Shown here: one piece after another, positions 28,948 to 38,240 of the stretch
Layout of the letters: each line of letters starts with the position of its first letter
Numbering within the stretch: position 1 is the stretch's first letter
DNA from: an uncultured Pelagibacteraceae bacterium
GTDB lineage: Bacteria > Pseudomonadota > Alphaproteobacteria > Pelagibacterales > Pelagibacteraceae
DNA length: 64,000 nucleotides
Assembly (NCBI GenBank): GCA_902587295.1
Contig: CACIKS010000003.1
Span: forward strand, 1-64,000
Direction of reading: 5' to 3'
Position numbers and translations under genes: made by a program
Notes under the pieces: generated by a model
Told to the model about the DNA's origin: nothing
The model's input: only the letters and a program-made list of their open reading frames with translations
Databases searched by the model: none

Positions 28948-29603
28948 ACTCTTGGACCAAATATTTCTGAACCAATTCTTAAAAATGTTGATTTATACTT
29001 CAAAGCTATTTCATAATCAGACGACATTCCCATACTTAAATGTTTTAGACCTAGTTTGAAATTTAATTCTGAAATATTTTTAAAATATTTTTCTACATTC
29101 CCATCGTTAGGAGGTAAAACCATAAGCCCTATAACATTTAAGTCTAGCTCAGTTTTACAATAATTTAAGAAATTATTTGTATTTTTAACTAATATTCCAG
29201 CTTTTTGAGCTTCATCTCCAATATTAACTTGGATAAAATAAAATAATTTTTTTTTTAATTCTAATTCTCTTTTTTTGAGAGAATTAGCCAATTTAATACT
29301 ATCTAAAGAGTGAATGTAATCAAATATTTCTACAGCCTTTTTTGTTTTGTTTGATTGCAACTTTCCTACCATATGAAGCTTAATTTCTTTGTTTTCTTTT
29401 TTTATTTCAGTCCATTTATTTTCAGCCTCTTGGACTTTATTTTCTCCAAAATGTAAGTGTCCATAATCCAATAATGGCCTGATTTTATTAATTGAAAAAG
29501 TTTTGGAGACACAAATAACTTGAGGTTTATTGTTATGTATATTTGATATTTTTTTTATATTACCTTGTATTGATATAAGTTTGTTTATACTTTCTTCAGA
29601 CAT
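28944..29603 (-). CDS. YggS/PROSC-family pyridoxal-phosphate homeostasis protein
   Basis: The 219-residue product has the YggS features: QVICVSKTF with the PLP-binding Lys near residue 34, HFGENKVQEAENKW near 53, HMVGKLQSNKTK near 78, and GLKHLSMGMSSDYEIA near 190. These proteins bind PLP and buffer vitamin B6; they have no firm catalytic activity. The start codon (CAT at 29601-29603 on the plus strand) overlaps the ATG of the divergent ThiE-like gene by 2 bases. Confidence 0.92.
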   Translation of the reverse strand: MSEESINKLISIQGNIKKISNIHNNKPQVICVSKTFSINKIRPLLDYGHLHFGENKVQEAENKWTEIKKENKEIKLHMVGKLQSNKTKKAVEIFDYIHSLDSIKLANSLKKRELELKKKLFYFIQVNIGDEAQKAGILVKNTNNFLNYCKTELDLNVIGLMVLPPNDGNVEKYFKNISELNFKLGLKHLSMGMSSDYEIALKYKSTFLRIGSEIFGPRV

Positions 29604-30189
29604 GATTTACAAAAAAAAATATTTATACTTTTTGATTAATAATTTAAGTGAGATTAACTTAGATTATGCAAAAAAAATAGGTGCTATTTTAATTTTAAGG
29701 AATACTCAAAAGTATAAACCTCAAGATTTATTAAGGTTTAAATCAAAATGTGATAGCAGGAAATTGGACCTTTTCATTGCTAATGATGTGAAAACCTTGT
29801 TTCTTTTAAAATCAAATAAGTTTTACATATCTTCTTATAATAAAAGTCAATATTGGGACTTAAGCAAAAAAAACAAAAAATTAACAATAGTTGGAAGCGC
29901 GCATAGTGTTTCTGAAATAAATGAAAAATTAAGACAAGGTTGTAAACAGATTTTTTTATCAAGACTATTCAAAACAAAGTATAAAAATAAAAAAGGTTAT
30001 TTAGGTACTACTAAATTTAATTTATTATCAAGAAGTTTTGCAACTCAATTTGTAGCTTTAGGTGGTATTAATGAAGGAAATTTTAATCAAACTAAGAGGT
30101 TAAATAGTGTGGGTTTAGCTTTATCTTCAGATAAAAAAAAAGCCGGTAAATACATACCGGCTTTTTTTAAAAAAGTTTTTAAACCTTAA
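29602..30189 (+). CDS. ThiE/TenI-like protein (thiamine phosphate synthase superfamily, divergent)
   Basis: From the ATG at 29602 the product is 195 residues and resembles the ThiE/TenI TIM-barrel family: ILRNTQKYKPQDLLRF in the first strands, TIVGSAHSVSEI in the middle and FVALGGINEGNF near residue 158. The usual HLGQ-type pyrophosphate/HMP loop is not recognisable (FYISSYNKSQ instead), so activity as thiamine phosphate synthase is doubtful. The last 15 codons hold a terminator hairpin, and the stop overlaps the porin stop by bases. Confidence 0.65.
   Translation: MIYKKKYLYFLINNLSEINLDYAKKIGAILILRNTQKYKPQDLLRFKSKCDSRKLDLFIANDVKTLFLLKSNKFYISSYNKSQYWDLSKKNKKLTIVGSAHSVSEINEKLRQGCKQIFLSRLFKTKYKNKKGYLGTTKFNLLSRSFATQFVALGGINEGNFNQTKRLNSVGLALSSDKKKAGKYIPAFFKKVFKP
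30132..30168. terminator. Bidirectional intrinsic terminator inside a coding sequence
   Basis: AGCCGGTA (30141-30148), a 6-base loop and TACCGGCT (30155-30162) form an 8-bp GC-rich stem, flanked by nine A on one side (30132-30140) and seven T in all on the other. Read on either strand it is a stem followed by a T-run, so it can end both the ThiE-like transcript (plus) and the porin transcript (minus). It lies entirely within the ThiE-like gene, where it encodes part of KKAGKYIPAFFKK. Confidence 0.82.
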
Positions 30190-31202
30190 AATGCGACTGA
30201 CATCTGTACAGATGTTGCAGACTGAGTTCTGCCTCTTGTATAAGCAGCATTATCAGCTTCAGCATCAAGTACACCGATAGTCATTCCGCCAACTGTGTAT
30301 GATAAGCTTATAGAATCAATTTCTTGATCTACAGCGTCACCAACAGCATCGCTAGACTTTCTTGACTCAATTCTATTGTAAGATACTGACAGATCGTCTG
30401 ATATCGCGTAAGACACACCAACATATTCGTTTAAATATGCTGTCTCAGCTGTACCACTAGATGCTACTGCACCTTTTTGGTAACCAACTGTGAAACCGCC
30501 TATTGCATATGTTGCATAAGCTGTTCCTTCATCTACGCCTTGATCAGCTGCTAAAATGTCGTTTTTGCTTAACTTAGAGTATCCAAGACCGATATTTAAA
30601 CCTTCAACGGCTGGAACTGCACCAGTTAACACAACGTCATATCCATCATCATTAGCTTGTGTACCAGCAACATCTCCTGATGTACCTTTTTCGTTTGCAG
30701 CATCACCAGTACCATGTTTTGGAACATACATAGCATCAAGTGTAAAACCTGATCCACCTATGTCTGCTAATGTGTATCTAATACCATATGTTCCGTTCAC
30801 ACCAGCTACGTCATCGATAGAACCCACTGCAGCATTTGCTTCTTCAAATGCGATAGGAGTTTTATCATCAATAGCATCTAATGGAGAACCAGTAGATGTT
30901 AATGCAAGAGTAGCAGAACCTAACATTGGCAAGTTTGAAAATACAAGTTCACTGTCGTTGTATGCAAATGCACCAGTAACAGTTTGTTTGTATGCAAGAG
31001 AAGTACCATTATCTAATTCACCTGAACCAGTAATAGATAGCTCTTTGTTTAAACCAAAAGGGTTACCAGTTGTATTGTAACCACCAAGGTTTGTGTAAGA
31101 GGCAATCATGCTACCAGTGATGCTCACATCACCTGCATTTGCAGATGTAAATGCAAGAGCACCAGCTAATGCTGATATACCCGCTTTTGTTACGTTTTTC
31201 AT
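30186..31202 (-). CDS. Outer-membrane porin
   Basis: The start is the ATG at 31200-31202, preceded by a strong Shine-Dalgarno (GGAG, 8 bases before), giving 338 residues; an upstream in-frame ATG would add 23 ill-fitting residues. A signal peptide (MKNVTKAGISALAGALAFTSANA) is followed by alternating hydrophobic, Gly-rich strands, and the chain ends in Phe (SVQMSVAF), as expected for a beta-barrel inserted by Bam. It is a general diffusion-type porin. Base composition is clearly richer in G+C than its neighbours and codon use is more selective, as in highly expressed genes. The 182-base region before it (31203-31384) is AT-rich and must hold promoters for both directions. Confidence 0.88.
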   Translation of the reverse strand: MKNVTKAGISALAGALAFTSANAGDVSITGSMIASYTNLGGYNTTGNPFGLNKELSITGSGELDNGTSLAYKQTVTGAFAYNDSELVFSNLPMLGSATLALTSTGSPLDAIDDKTPIAFEEANAAVGSIDDVAGVNGTYGIRYTLADIGGSGFTLDAMYVPKHGTGDAANEKGTSGDVAGTQANDDGYDVVLTGAVPAVEGLNIGLGYSKLSKNDILAADQGVDEGTAYATYAIGGFTVGYQKGAVASSGTAETAYLNEYVGVSYAISDDLSVSYNRIESRKSSDAVGDAVDQEIDSISLSYTVGGMTIGVLDAEADNAAYTRGRTQSATSVQMSVAF

Positions 31203-31384
31203 GTTTATCTCCATATTATGTTTATTTAAATAAACTGGTGTAAAAATATATAAAACAGGGCTTTTTTTCATTTAATTAATAGATTTATAAGCTTTTTTTT
31301 CATAACTGTTGTATAAATATCACATAAATATACAGGTTTTTTTAATGTTTATTTATAACCTATGGATTATAAAAAATTATCAAT

Positions 31385-31933
31385 ATGCAAAATTTAATAA
31401 AAACTCTATTTAAGGTTGCTGTCATTTTTTTGATCATAATTACCTTAAACTCTTGCGGTGGTGGATTGAAACTTCCAAAAGCTGGTGATGCTAGAAAAAT
31501 GGAAGTTGAGGGCCGAGAAAGGGCTAGAAAAAATATTGAGGAAGGAAGAGGAATATCATTAAAAAATTTAGGAAAAAATCGTTCCACGAATTATGAGTTT
31601 AGTACATCTAATCCTTTGTGGAGGGCAACTTTTGATGTGATAGATTTTATGCCTCTAGTAACTGTAGACTACTCTGGGGGAATGATTATTACAGATTGGT
31701 ACACTGACTCGAATACAAGCAATGACTCTCTTAAATTTACTATAAGATTTCTATCCAATGAAATAAGAGCAGATAGTCTAAAAATAATAATTCATAAAAA
31801 AACTTGCAAGCTGCAATCAAATTGCGTTGTTCAAAAGTTTTCTTCAAATAAACTGGAAAATACAATTAGAGCAGATATTATTAAAAAAGCTGCAATCTTA
31901 GAGGCAGCCTCGAAAAACAAGAAAAAGAATTAA
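31385..31933 (+). CDS. DUF3576 lipoprotein
   Basis: The 182-residue product begins with a lipoprotein signal ([17 protein letters not shown], lipobox Cys near residue 24). The remainder has the conserved block [32 protein letters not shown], typical of DUF3576. Genes of this family are found directly before leuS in alphaproteobacteria, as here (11 bases). It is probably an outer-membrane lipoprotein; no function is established. Linkage to lptE hints at an envelope role. Confidence 0.88.
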   Translation: MQNLIKTLFKVAVIFLIIITLNSCGGGLKLPKAGDARKMEVEGRERARKNIEEGRGISLKNLGKNRSTNYEFSTSNPLWRATFDVIDFMPLVTVDYSGGMIITDWYTDSNTSNDSLKFTIRFLSNEIRADSLKIIIHKKTCKLQSNCVVQKFSSNKLENTIRADIIKKAAILEAASKNKKKN

Positions 31934-31944
31934 ATTTAAACTTC

Positions 31945-34479
31945 ATGGATAAAATTAACGTCGGAGAAATCGATAAAAAATGGCAGATCTTTTGGTCTAA
32001 GAAAAAGAATCAATTTAAATTCACAGATAAAAAGAAAAAATTCTACTGTCTCGAAATGTTTCCTTATCCTTCTGGGAAGATCCATATGGGGCACGTTAGA
32101 AATTATGCGATAGGGGATGTAATAGCCAGATACAAAATGATGAATAAATTTAACGTATTACATCCAATGGGCTGGGACTCTTTTGGTTTGCCAGCAGAAA
32201 ATGCTGCGAGAGAAAATAATTTGAGCCCGAAAGATTGGACAAAAAAAAATATTTCAACTATGAAACATCAGTTACAATTACTAGGTCTATCTATTGATTG
32301 GGACTTGGAAATATCAACTTGCGATCAAGAATATTATAAACATCAACAAGAATTATTTATTGATTTTTTTAACAAAGGTTTGGTTATAAGAAAAGAAACT
32401 TATGTTAATTGGGATCCCGTTGAAAAAACTGTTTTAGCAAATGAACAAGTAATAAATGGAAGAGGTTGGAGATCAAATGCTGTAGTTGAAAGAAAAAAGC
32501 TTAATCAATGGTTTTTTAATATTTCTAAATTTTCTAATGAATTACTGGATGATCTAAAAACTTTAAATGAATGGCCTGAAAAGGTAAAATTAATGCAACA
32601 AAATTGGATTGGAAAATCAGTGGGATGCGAAATAGATTTTCAAATTTTACAAACTAAAAAAACTATAAAAATTTTTACAACACGGCCAGATACCATATTT
32701 GGTGCTACTTTTTTAGCTGTATCAACCGACCACCCAATTTGTGAGAATTTTAAGGAGTCGAATGATTTTATAAAATTTAGAAATAAATGTTCTTCAGTAG
32801 GTACTACTGAAGAAGCTATAGCTAATGCTGAAAAAATCGGCTTTAAAACTAATCTATTTGCACAACACCCTTTCATTGAGGGAAAGAAAATTCCAATCTT
32901 TATTGCAAATTTCATTTTGATGGATTACGGGACAGGAGCTATTTTTGGATGCCCAGCACACGATCAAAGAGATTATGATTTTGCAAAAAAATATGCCCTT
33001 GAAATACTTCCGGTTGTAAAACCAGAAAATTCAGATCAAAAAAATATTGAAGGAGCATATACTGGGGATGGGACTATTATAAATTCAGATTTTTTAAATG
33101 ATTTATCGATTTCAAAAGCAAAAGAAAGAATAATAAAAGAAGTTGAGAATAAAAAAATCGGCGGAAAAAAAATTACTTTTAGATTGAAGGATTGGGGTAT
33201 TTCCAGACAAAGATATTGGGGGTGCCCAATACCTATGATTTATCTTAAAAACGGAAAAGTTGTCCCAGTAGATAAAAGCGAGCTTCCAGTAAAATTGCCT
33301 GAAGATATTGATATGAATTACAAAGGTAATCCATTGGATAATCACCCAACGTGGAAAAAAACGAAGTATAAAAAAACAGGAGAAGATGCTGTAAGAGAAA
33401 CTGATACTTTAGATACATTTGTCGACTCTTCTTGGTATTTCATAAGATTTTGCTCTCCAAGATTAGATAAAAAACCTTTTGACGAAAAGTCTTTTAAATA
33501 CTGGATGCCAGTGGATCAATATATTGGGGGGGTTGAGCATGCTATATTACATTTATTGTACTCAAGATTTTTTATGAGAGCTATAAATCTTTGTAATAAA
33601 GAAATTAAGCTGAATGAGCCTTTTAAAGGTCTTTTTACACAAGGAATGGTGTGCCATGAAACTTATAAAAATGAAAAAAATCAGTGGTTAAGTCCTGATG
33701 AAATTGAAAAAACAAACGATGGGTTTTTATCAAAAATCGACTCAACAAGAGTAAAAGTTGGACCGTCAGAAGCTATGTCAAAATCCAAAAAGAATATTGT
33801 TGATCCAGAAAGTATGATAAAAATTTACGGGGCAGATGCTGTTAGATGGTTTATTCTATCTGATAGTCCTCCTGAACGAGATGTTCAATGGTCAACTGAG
33901 GGAGTTTCTGCAGCACACAAATTTATACAAAGAATATGGAATTTAAATAACAAGATCATAAGCCATAAGCTTAAAAATTCTGATTCTAATAACGAAAAAA
34001 AATTTTTAGCTAAGTTTAATGATTATCTATTTAAAATTTCTGATCTAATTAAAAAATTTCAACTAAATGTAGCTATCGCAAAAATCCACGAATTAGCTAA
34101 TCTTTTTGAGGAAGGTTTAAACAAGAAATTAAGTAAAAAAAACCTGTGTGAATCTCAAATAAAATTTATGAAAATTATGTTGCCTTTTACTCCACATTTA
34201 GCATGTGAGTGTCTATCAAAACTGGAGGGAAAGAATTTTTACGAAAATATAAGTTGGCCTAAGGGTAATAAATCGTTACTAAATGATCAGGAGATTACAT
34301 TAGTAGTTCAGATAAATGGAAAAAAGAGGGGTCTCTTTATTACTAAAAAAGACCTTTCAGAAAAAGATGCTCTGGTGGAAGCTAAAAAAATTGAAAACAT
34401 TAGGAAAAACTTGAAAGATAAAAAAATTATAAAAAATATTTTTGTTAAAAATAAAATAATTAATTTTATTACAGCTTAA
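31945..34479 (+). CDS. leuS: Leucyl-tRNA synthetase
   Basis: The 844-residue class I synthetase has the HIGH-type motif [15 protein letters not shown] near residue 40, the CP1 editing domain in the middle, and the KMSKS-type AMSKSKKN near 613. It charges and proof-reads tRNA-Leu. The stop is directly followed by the lptE ATG; the DUF3576-leuS-lptE-holA order is a standard alphaproteobacterial set. Confidence 0.97.
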   Translation: MDKINVGEIDKKWQIFWSKKKNQFKFTDKKKKFYCLEMFPYPSGKIHMGHVRNYAIGDVIARYKMMNKFNVLHPMGWDSFGLPAENAARENNLSPKDWTKKNISTMKHQLQLLGLSIDWDLEISTCDQEYYKHQQELFIDFFNKGLVIRKETYVNWDPVEKTVLANEQVINGRGWRSNAVVERKKLNQWFFNISKFSNELLDDLKTLNEWPEKVKLMQQNWIGKSVGCEIDFQILQTKKTIKIFTTRPDTIFGATFLAVSTDHPICENFKESNDFIKFRNKCSSVGTTEEAIANAEKIGFKTNLFAQHPFIEGKKIPIFIANFILMDYGTGAIFGCPAHDQRDYDFAKKYALEILPVVKPENSDQKNIEGAYTGDGTIINSDFLNDLSISKAKERIIKEVENKKIGGKKITFRLKDWGISRQRYWGCPIPMIYLKNGKVVPVDKSELPVKLPEDIDMNYKGNPLDNHPTWKKTKYKKTGEDAVRETDTLDTFVDSSWYFIRFCSPRLDKKPFDEKSFKYWMPVDQYIGGVEHAILHLLYSRFFMRAINLCNKEIKLNEPFKGLFTQGMVCHETYKNEKNQWLSPDEIEKTNDGFLSKIDSTRVKVGPSEAMSKSKKNIVDPESMIKIYGADAVRWFILSDSPPERDVQWSTEGVSAAHKFIQRIWNLNNKIISHKLKNSDSNNEKKFLAKFNDYLFKISDLIKKFQLNVAIAKIHELANLFEEGLNKKLSKKNLCESQIKFMKIMLPFTPHLACECLSKLEGKNFYENISWPKGNKSLLNDQEITLVVQINGKKRGLFITKKDLSEKDALVEAKKIENIRKNLKDKKIIKNIFVKNKIINFITA

Positions 34480-34950
34480 ATGAATATTAAATACTTTAAA
34501 AATCTATTATTTTTTATTATTTTCATATTAATTTCTAACTGCGGATACCAACCATTACTAACTGATAAGAATCAAGTTTTTAGCGTGAATAGCTTTAACA
34601 TTTTAGGTGACAAAAAATTAGGTCAAGCTCTGGCAAACAAATTTAACAAAATTGAAGCTGCAGAAAACAACTTAACACTTGAAATAAAAGCAGGTAAAAA
34701 AAGGACTATCTCGAATAGATCCTCAGCAGGGGCGATTTTGGAATATACCATAACTATTGATTTCCATTTTAAGGCGTTTTCGGAAATGAGTGGTAAAAAG
34801 GTTTTTGAAAATTCTTTTTCTGAAAGCAGAAACTATAAATCATCAACGATGTATATTGACACTTTAAATAGAGAGAAAAAAATTGTTGATAATCTAATTA
34901 AAAGTGTGGCAAATCAGATAAATACCCAGCTAAATATCATTTTTAAATAA
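34480..34950 (+). CDS. lptE: LPS assembly lipoprotein LptE
   Basis: The 156-residue product has a lipoprotein signal with lipobox (FIILISNCGYQPLL, Cys near residue 20) and an LptE-like fold segment (SSAGAILEYTITIDFHFKAF). LptE plugs the LptD barrel and helps deliver lipopolysaccharide to the outer leaflet. The family is weakly conserved; the call rests on the lipobox followed by GYQPL and on the position between leuS and holA. Confidence 0.88.
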   Translation: MNIKYFKNLLFFIIFILISNCGYQPLLTDKNQVFSVNSFNILGDKKLGQALANKFNKIEAAENNLTLEIKAGKKRTISNRSSAGAILEYTITIDFHFKAFSEMSGKKVFENSFSESRNYKSSTMYIDTLNREKKIVDNLIKSVANQINTQLNIIFK

Positions 34951-34951
34951 A

Positions 34952-35956
34952 ATGATATTAAAAAGTTTCTTAATTGAAAAAAATATTTCACTTTTGGATA
35001 CCTATGCGATTTCATTATTTTACGGTGAAAATATAGGTCTTAAAGATGAAATAAAATTTGAGATTAGAAATAAATATAAAGATTATGAAATAATTAATTT
35101 AAATCAAGATGAGGTAATCAAAAATAAAGATCTTTTAGAAGAACAGATTTATAATATTTCATTATTTAACAAAAATAAAATTATTTTTATAAACGAAGTA
35201 TCTGACAAAATTAGAAAAGAAATTGCTAAAATAGTTGAGGATCCACCAGAAAATATAAAAATTTTTCTTTTTGGACATAATTTAGAAAAAAAATCTGGAA
35301 TTAGATCCGATTTTGAAAAAGGTAAAATAATTGCTACAATTCCGTGTTATCAAGACAATCATAGAACACTTACAGAATATCTAAAAAAAAACTTAAAAGG
35401 ATATAGTGGTTTAACCCAAGAAATTATTAATATGCTTATTGAAAATTCAAATCTAGATAGAAAAGTTTTGAGCAATGAGATTAACAAAATAAGAGTTTTA
35501 TTTTTAGATAAAAATATAAAATTAGAAAAACTAGAAAATCTAATAAATAACACTTACAATATCGATTTTGATAAACTTAGAGACTCATGTCTCGAAGCAG
35601 ATGCCAAAAAGCTTAATGAAAATCTAGGAAATATTATATTACAAAATGAAGATATATTTTTTTACTTATCAAATTTAAACTTAAGAATAGGAAGATTATT
35701 ACAATTACATGAAAATTTAAAATCCCAAAGAAATATTGACTTAGTAATGGATAATATTAGACCTAAAATTTTCTGGAAAGACAAACCTGTTTTTTTAAAA
35801 CAGTTAAAAAACTGGAACATTGAAAAGTTAGAAGAGGCAAAAAAAATTATAGTAGAAACAGAAATAAAGATGAAAACAAAATTGAATAATTATAACATCT
35901 TATTGATGAAAAACCTTTTAATTAGATTGTTTCAAATAGCAAAATCTACTTCCTAA
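34952..35956 (+). CDS. holA: DNA polymerase III, delta subunit
   Basis: The 334-residue product shows the HolA pattern: FYGENIGLKDEI near residue 25, KIIFINEVSDK near 72, and a C-terminal helical collar domain. The delta subunit opens the beta clamp within the clamp loader. It follows lptE by one base and converges with parB with an 11-base overlap. Confidence 0.88.
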   Translation: MILKSFLIEKNISLLDTYAISLFYGENIGLKDEIKFEIRNKYKDYEIINLNQDEVIKNKDLLEEQIYNISLFNKNKIIFINEVSDKIRKEIAKIVEDPPENIKIFLFGHNLEKKSGIRSDFEKGKIIATIPCYQDNHRTLTEYLKKNLKGYSGLTQEIINMLIENSNLDRKVLSNEINKIRVLFLDKNIKLEKLENLINNTYNIDFDKLRDSCLEADAKKLNENLGNIILQNEDIFFYLSNLNLRIGRLLQLHENLKSQRNIDLVMDNIRPKIFWKDKPVFLKQLKNWNIEKLEEAKKIIVETEIKMKTKLNNYNILLMKNLLIRLFQIAKSTS

Positions 35957-36794
35957 GTAATTTTGAAATTAACTCAAATTGCTCTAAAGAGTTATATTTT
36001 ACAATAATTTTTCCTGAATTGTTTTTTTTATTTACAATTTCAATGCTTAATCCAAGCTTACTTTCAATTTCATTTTTAACAAATTCAATATTTGGATCTT
36101 TAATTTCTCTTGATTTTTTTCCCAACTTTTTGAGCTTAGCAAGGGACTCTACTTCTCTGGAATTTACCTTCTTTTTTACAATGTTTTCAGCAATTTCAGA
36201 TGCATTTGGCATACCTATTAAAGGTCTCGCCTGACCAGCTGTAAGTGAACCCTCCTCAAGTAATGATATTATATCTTCTGGGAGACTTAATAACCTTAAA
36301 GTATTACTAATATGACTTCTACTTTTCGACATAAATTTAGAAATTTTATCGTGGTCATATCCAAATTCTTTAATTAATCTCTGGTATCCTTTGGCTTCCT
36401 CAATGATATTTAAATCTTGCCTTTGAACGTTTTCTACAATTGCAATTTCCAAACTTTTTTGATCGTTGATATTTAATATTACTACCGGGACCTCATTTAA
36501 ACCTGCTTTCTGAGCTGCCAACCATCTTCTCTCGCCTGCTATTATCTCATACTTGCCTGGTTCATACTTGTTTGGACGAACAGCTATAGGCTGTATTACT
36601 CCATTTTCTTTTATTGAAGAAGAAAGTTCGGAAATTTTTTCATCATCAAAAATTATTCTTGGTTGATATTTATTTCTGCTCAAATCAGCTATTGGTATTT
36701 TGCTTCCCTGAATTTTTTCTGAACTTGTTGTATTTTCAATATCTCCAAACAATGCTGATAATCCCCTTCCAAGGCCTTTTTTTGCTGCACTCAT
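35946..36794 (-). CDS. parB: Chromosome partitioning protein ParB
   Basis: The 282-residue product has a ParB N-terminal CTPase domain (NKYQPRIIFDDEKISELSSSIKENGVIQPIAVRP; GERRWLAAQKA), a helix-turn-helix near 150-180 (HDKISKFMSKSRSHISNTLRLL) and a C-terminal dimerisation region. It binds parS and spreads as a clamp, and with ParA moves origins apart. Its start overlaps the parA stop by 4 bases. Two parS-like palindromes lie about 1 kb upstream in rsmG. Confidence 0.96.
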   Translation of the reverse strand: MSAAKKGLGRGLSALFGDIENTTSSEKIQGSKIPIADLSRNKYQPRIIFDDEKISELSSSIKENGVIQPIAVRPNKYEPGKYEIIAGERRWLAAQKAGLNEVPVVILNINDQKSLEIAIVENVQRQDLNIIEEAKGYQRLIKEFGYDHDKISKFMSKSRSHISNTLRLLSLPEDIISLLEEGSLTAGQARPLIGMPNASEIAENIVKKKVNSREVESLAKLKKLGKKSREIKDPNIEFVKNEIESKLGLSIEIVNKKNNSGKIIVKYNSLEQFELISKLLRK

Positions 36795-37591
36795 GCTGCA
36801 CTACCCATTGATTGATTAACTTGATTTATAAATTCTTCAGCTAAGTTCATATAAGATTTACTGCCTGAACAATTTTTATCATAAATTAAACAGGGCATTC
36901 CGTGTGAAGGCGCTTCAGATAATCTAACGTTCCTGGGAACAACTGTTTTGTATACTTTCTCCTTAAAATGTTTCCTTGCCTCAATATCAACTTGGGATGA
37001 AAGTTTGTTTCTTCTGTCGAACATAGTTAATAAAACTCCTCTTATACTTAAACCTGGATTCAAATTAACCTTGATACGGTCAATTGTTTTCATTAGTTGG
37101 GTTATTCCCTCTAAGGCAAAAAATTCTGTTTGAAGAGGTATGAGAAGCTCGTCAGCAGAGACTAGGGACATAACCGTTAGTAGGCTTAAAGATGGGGGAC
37201 AATCGATAAAAATATTTTCATATTTTTTAAAGCAAGTATCCTTTCCACCACTTAAAATTTCTTTTAAAAGGAAAGCCCTATTTTTATCATTTGCTGTTTC
37301 GACCTCTAAACCCGAAAGATTTACATTTGACCCAATAAGATCTAAATCATTTATGTCTGTTTTTTGAATAGATGTTTGAACTGAAGTTTTTCCAATAAGA
37401 ACATTGTAAATGCTTTTTTTCTCGTCGTTATTGGACTTTCCTAATCCTGTTGTGGCATTGCCCTGAGGATCCAAATCGATTACTAAAATTTTTTTTCCCT
37501 TTTTGGCTAGAGCTGTGGCTAAATTTATTACGGTCGTAGTTTTGCCGACACCGCCCTTTTGATTTATTACTGATATTATCGATGCATCCAC
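36791..37591 (-). CDS. parA: Chromosome partitioning ATPase ParA
   Basis: The 266-residue protein has the deviant Walker A QKGGVGKTT at 11-19, LVIDLDPQGNATTGL and FIDCPPSLSLLTV. ParA binds DNA non-specifically as an ATP dimer and drives ParB-parS segregation. It is 3 bases downstream of rsmG and coupled to parB, the usual mnmE-mnmG-rsmG-parA-parB order near bacterial origins. Confidence 0.97.
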   Translation of the reverse strand: MDASIISVINQKGGVGKTTTVINLATALAKKGKKILVIDLDPQGNATTGLGKSNNDEKKSIYNVLIGKTSVQTSIQKTDINDLDLIGSNVNLSGLEVETANDKNRAFLLKEILSGGKDTCFKKYENIFIDCPPSLSLLTVMSLVSADELLIPLQTEFFALEGITQLMKTIDRIKVNLNPGLSIRGVLLTMFDRRNKLSSQVDIEARKHFKEKVYKTVVPRNVRLSEAPSHGMPCLIYDKNCSGSKSYMNLAEEFINQVNQSMGSAA

Positions 37592-37594
37592 AAT

Positions 37595-38233
37595 TTATTT
37601 CTCAGCATTGACCAATAGTATTTTAGAATCACTATTGGTGATGCTAGGTATAAGCTTATACTTATAAATGATGCCCTTTGAAGCTTTATTTATCTCCTCC
37701 TGTGCACTCTTTCCCAACATTACGATTAATTTATGAGGTTTTTTTGCAATTTCACGTGAAATTCTAAGTATTTCAGGCAGTTTTTTAAATGCTCTACAAA
37801 TTATATAGTCGGTGTCTAAACTATGATATTGATAATCATTATCATATAAAGAAATACCTTTTAGTTTTAACTTATGGATTATTGCTTTAATAAAATCATT
37901 TTTGATCTTAGATTTTTCATAAAGTTTCACGTGAAACGTGAGCATATCACTATAAAAAATAGATAGTATAATTCCAGGAAAACCAGCTCCAGTGCCTAGA
38001 TCAGATAAACTATTAAAATTTTTATGGTCTATATGCTTAACAAGCTGAGCAGAATCTAATATATGCCTGTTCCAGATATCTTTTTCAGAATTTTTAGAGA
38101 TTAAATTATATTTTTTATTATAATTTAGAACTTCATATACAAATAACTCAAGCTTCTGAAGTTTCTCATCATTAAAATTAAGATCTTTAGCTAAAACTAA
38201 CTTTGATTTTACCTTAGATTTGCTAGACTCCAT
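37595..38233 (-). CDS. rsmG: 16S rRNA (guanine-N7)-methyltransferase RsmG (GidB)
   Basis: The 212-residue product has the GidB features WNRHILDSAQLV and LSDLGTGAGFPGIILSI (SAM-binding) near residue 78. It methylates G527 of 16S rRNA. Two parS-like 14-base palindromes lie inside its coding sequence, at 37749-37762 and 37924-37937. It lies between mnmG and parA. Confidence 0.94.
   Translation of the reverse strand: MESSKSKVKSKLVLAKDLNFNDEKLQKLELFVYEVLNYNKKYNLISKNSEKDIWNRHILDSAQLVKHIDHKNFNSLSDLGTGAGFPGIILSIFYSDMLTFHVKLYEKSKIKNDFIKAIIHKLKLKGISLYDNDYQYHSLDTDYIICRAFKKLPEILRISREIAKKPHKLIVMLGKSAQEEINKASKGIIYKYKLIPSITNSDSKILLVNAEK
37749..37762. other. parS-like site, near-consensus, inside rsmG
   Basis: ATTTCACGTGAAAT is a perfect 14-base palindrome that differs from the parS core GTTTCACGTGAAAC only by a symmetrical change of the two outer bases. 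It is 162 bases from the second site (end to start) and within a kilobase of parA, so ParB binding is likely, perhaps weaker. Confidence 0.65.
37924..37937. other. parS site inside rsmG
   Basis: GTTTCACGTGAAAC is a perfect match to the inner 14 bases of the bacterial parS consensus. It lies within the rsmG gene, one gene upstream of parA-parB, which is a common place for parS near origins. Confidence 0.88.
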
Positions 38234-38240
38234 AAGGATT

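Noticed and set aside
30556-31080. Long open frame on the plus strand opposite the porin (174 codons)
   Set aside because: Its codons mirror the porin reading frame, it has no known motif, and the porin on the other strand has a signal peptide, ribosome site and C-terminal Phe.
31203-31384. A small gene or RNA in the porin upstream gap
   Set aside because: I see only AT-rich DNA with several TATA-like hexamers and no conserved RNA fold or coding frame; it most likely holds two promoters.
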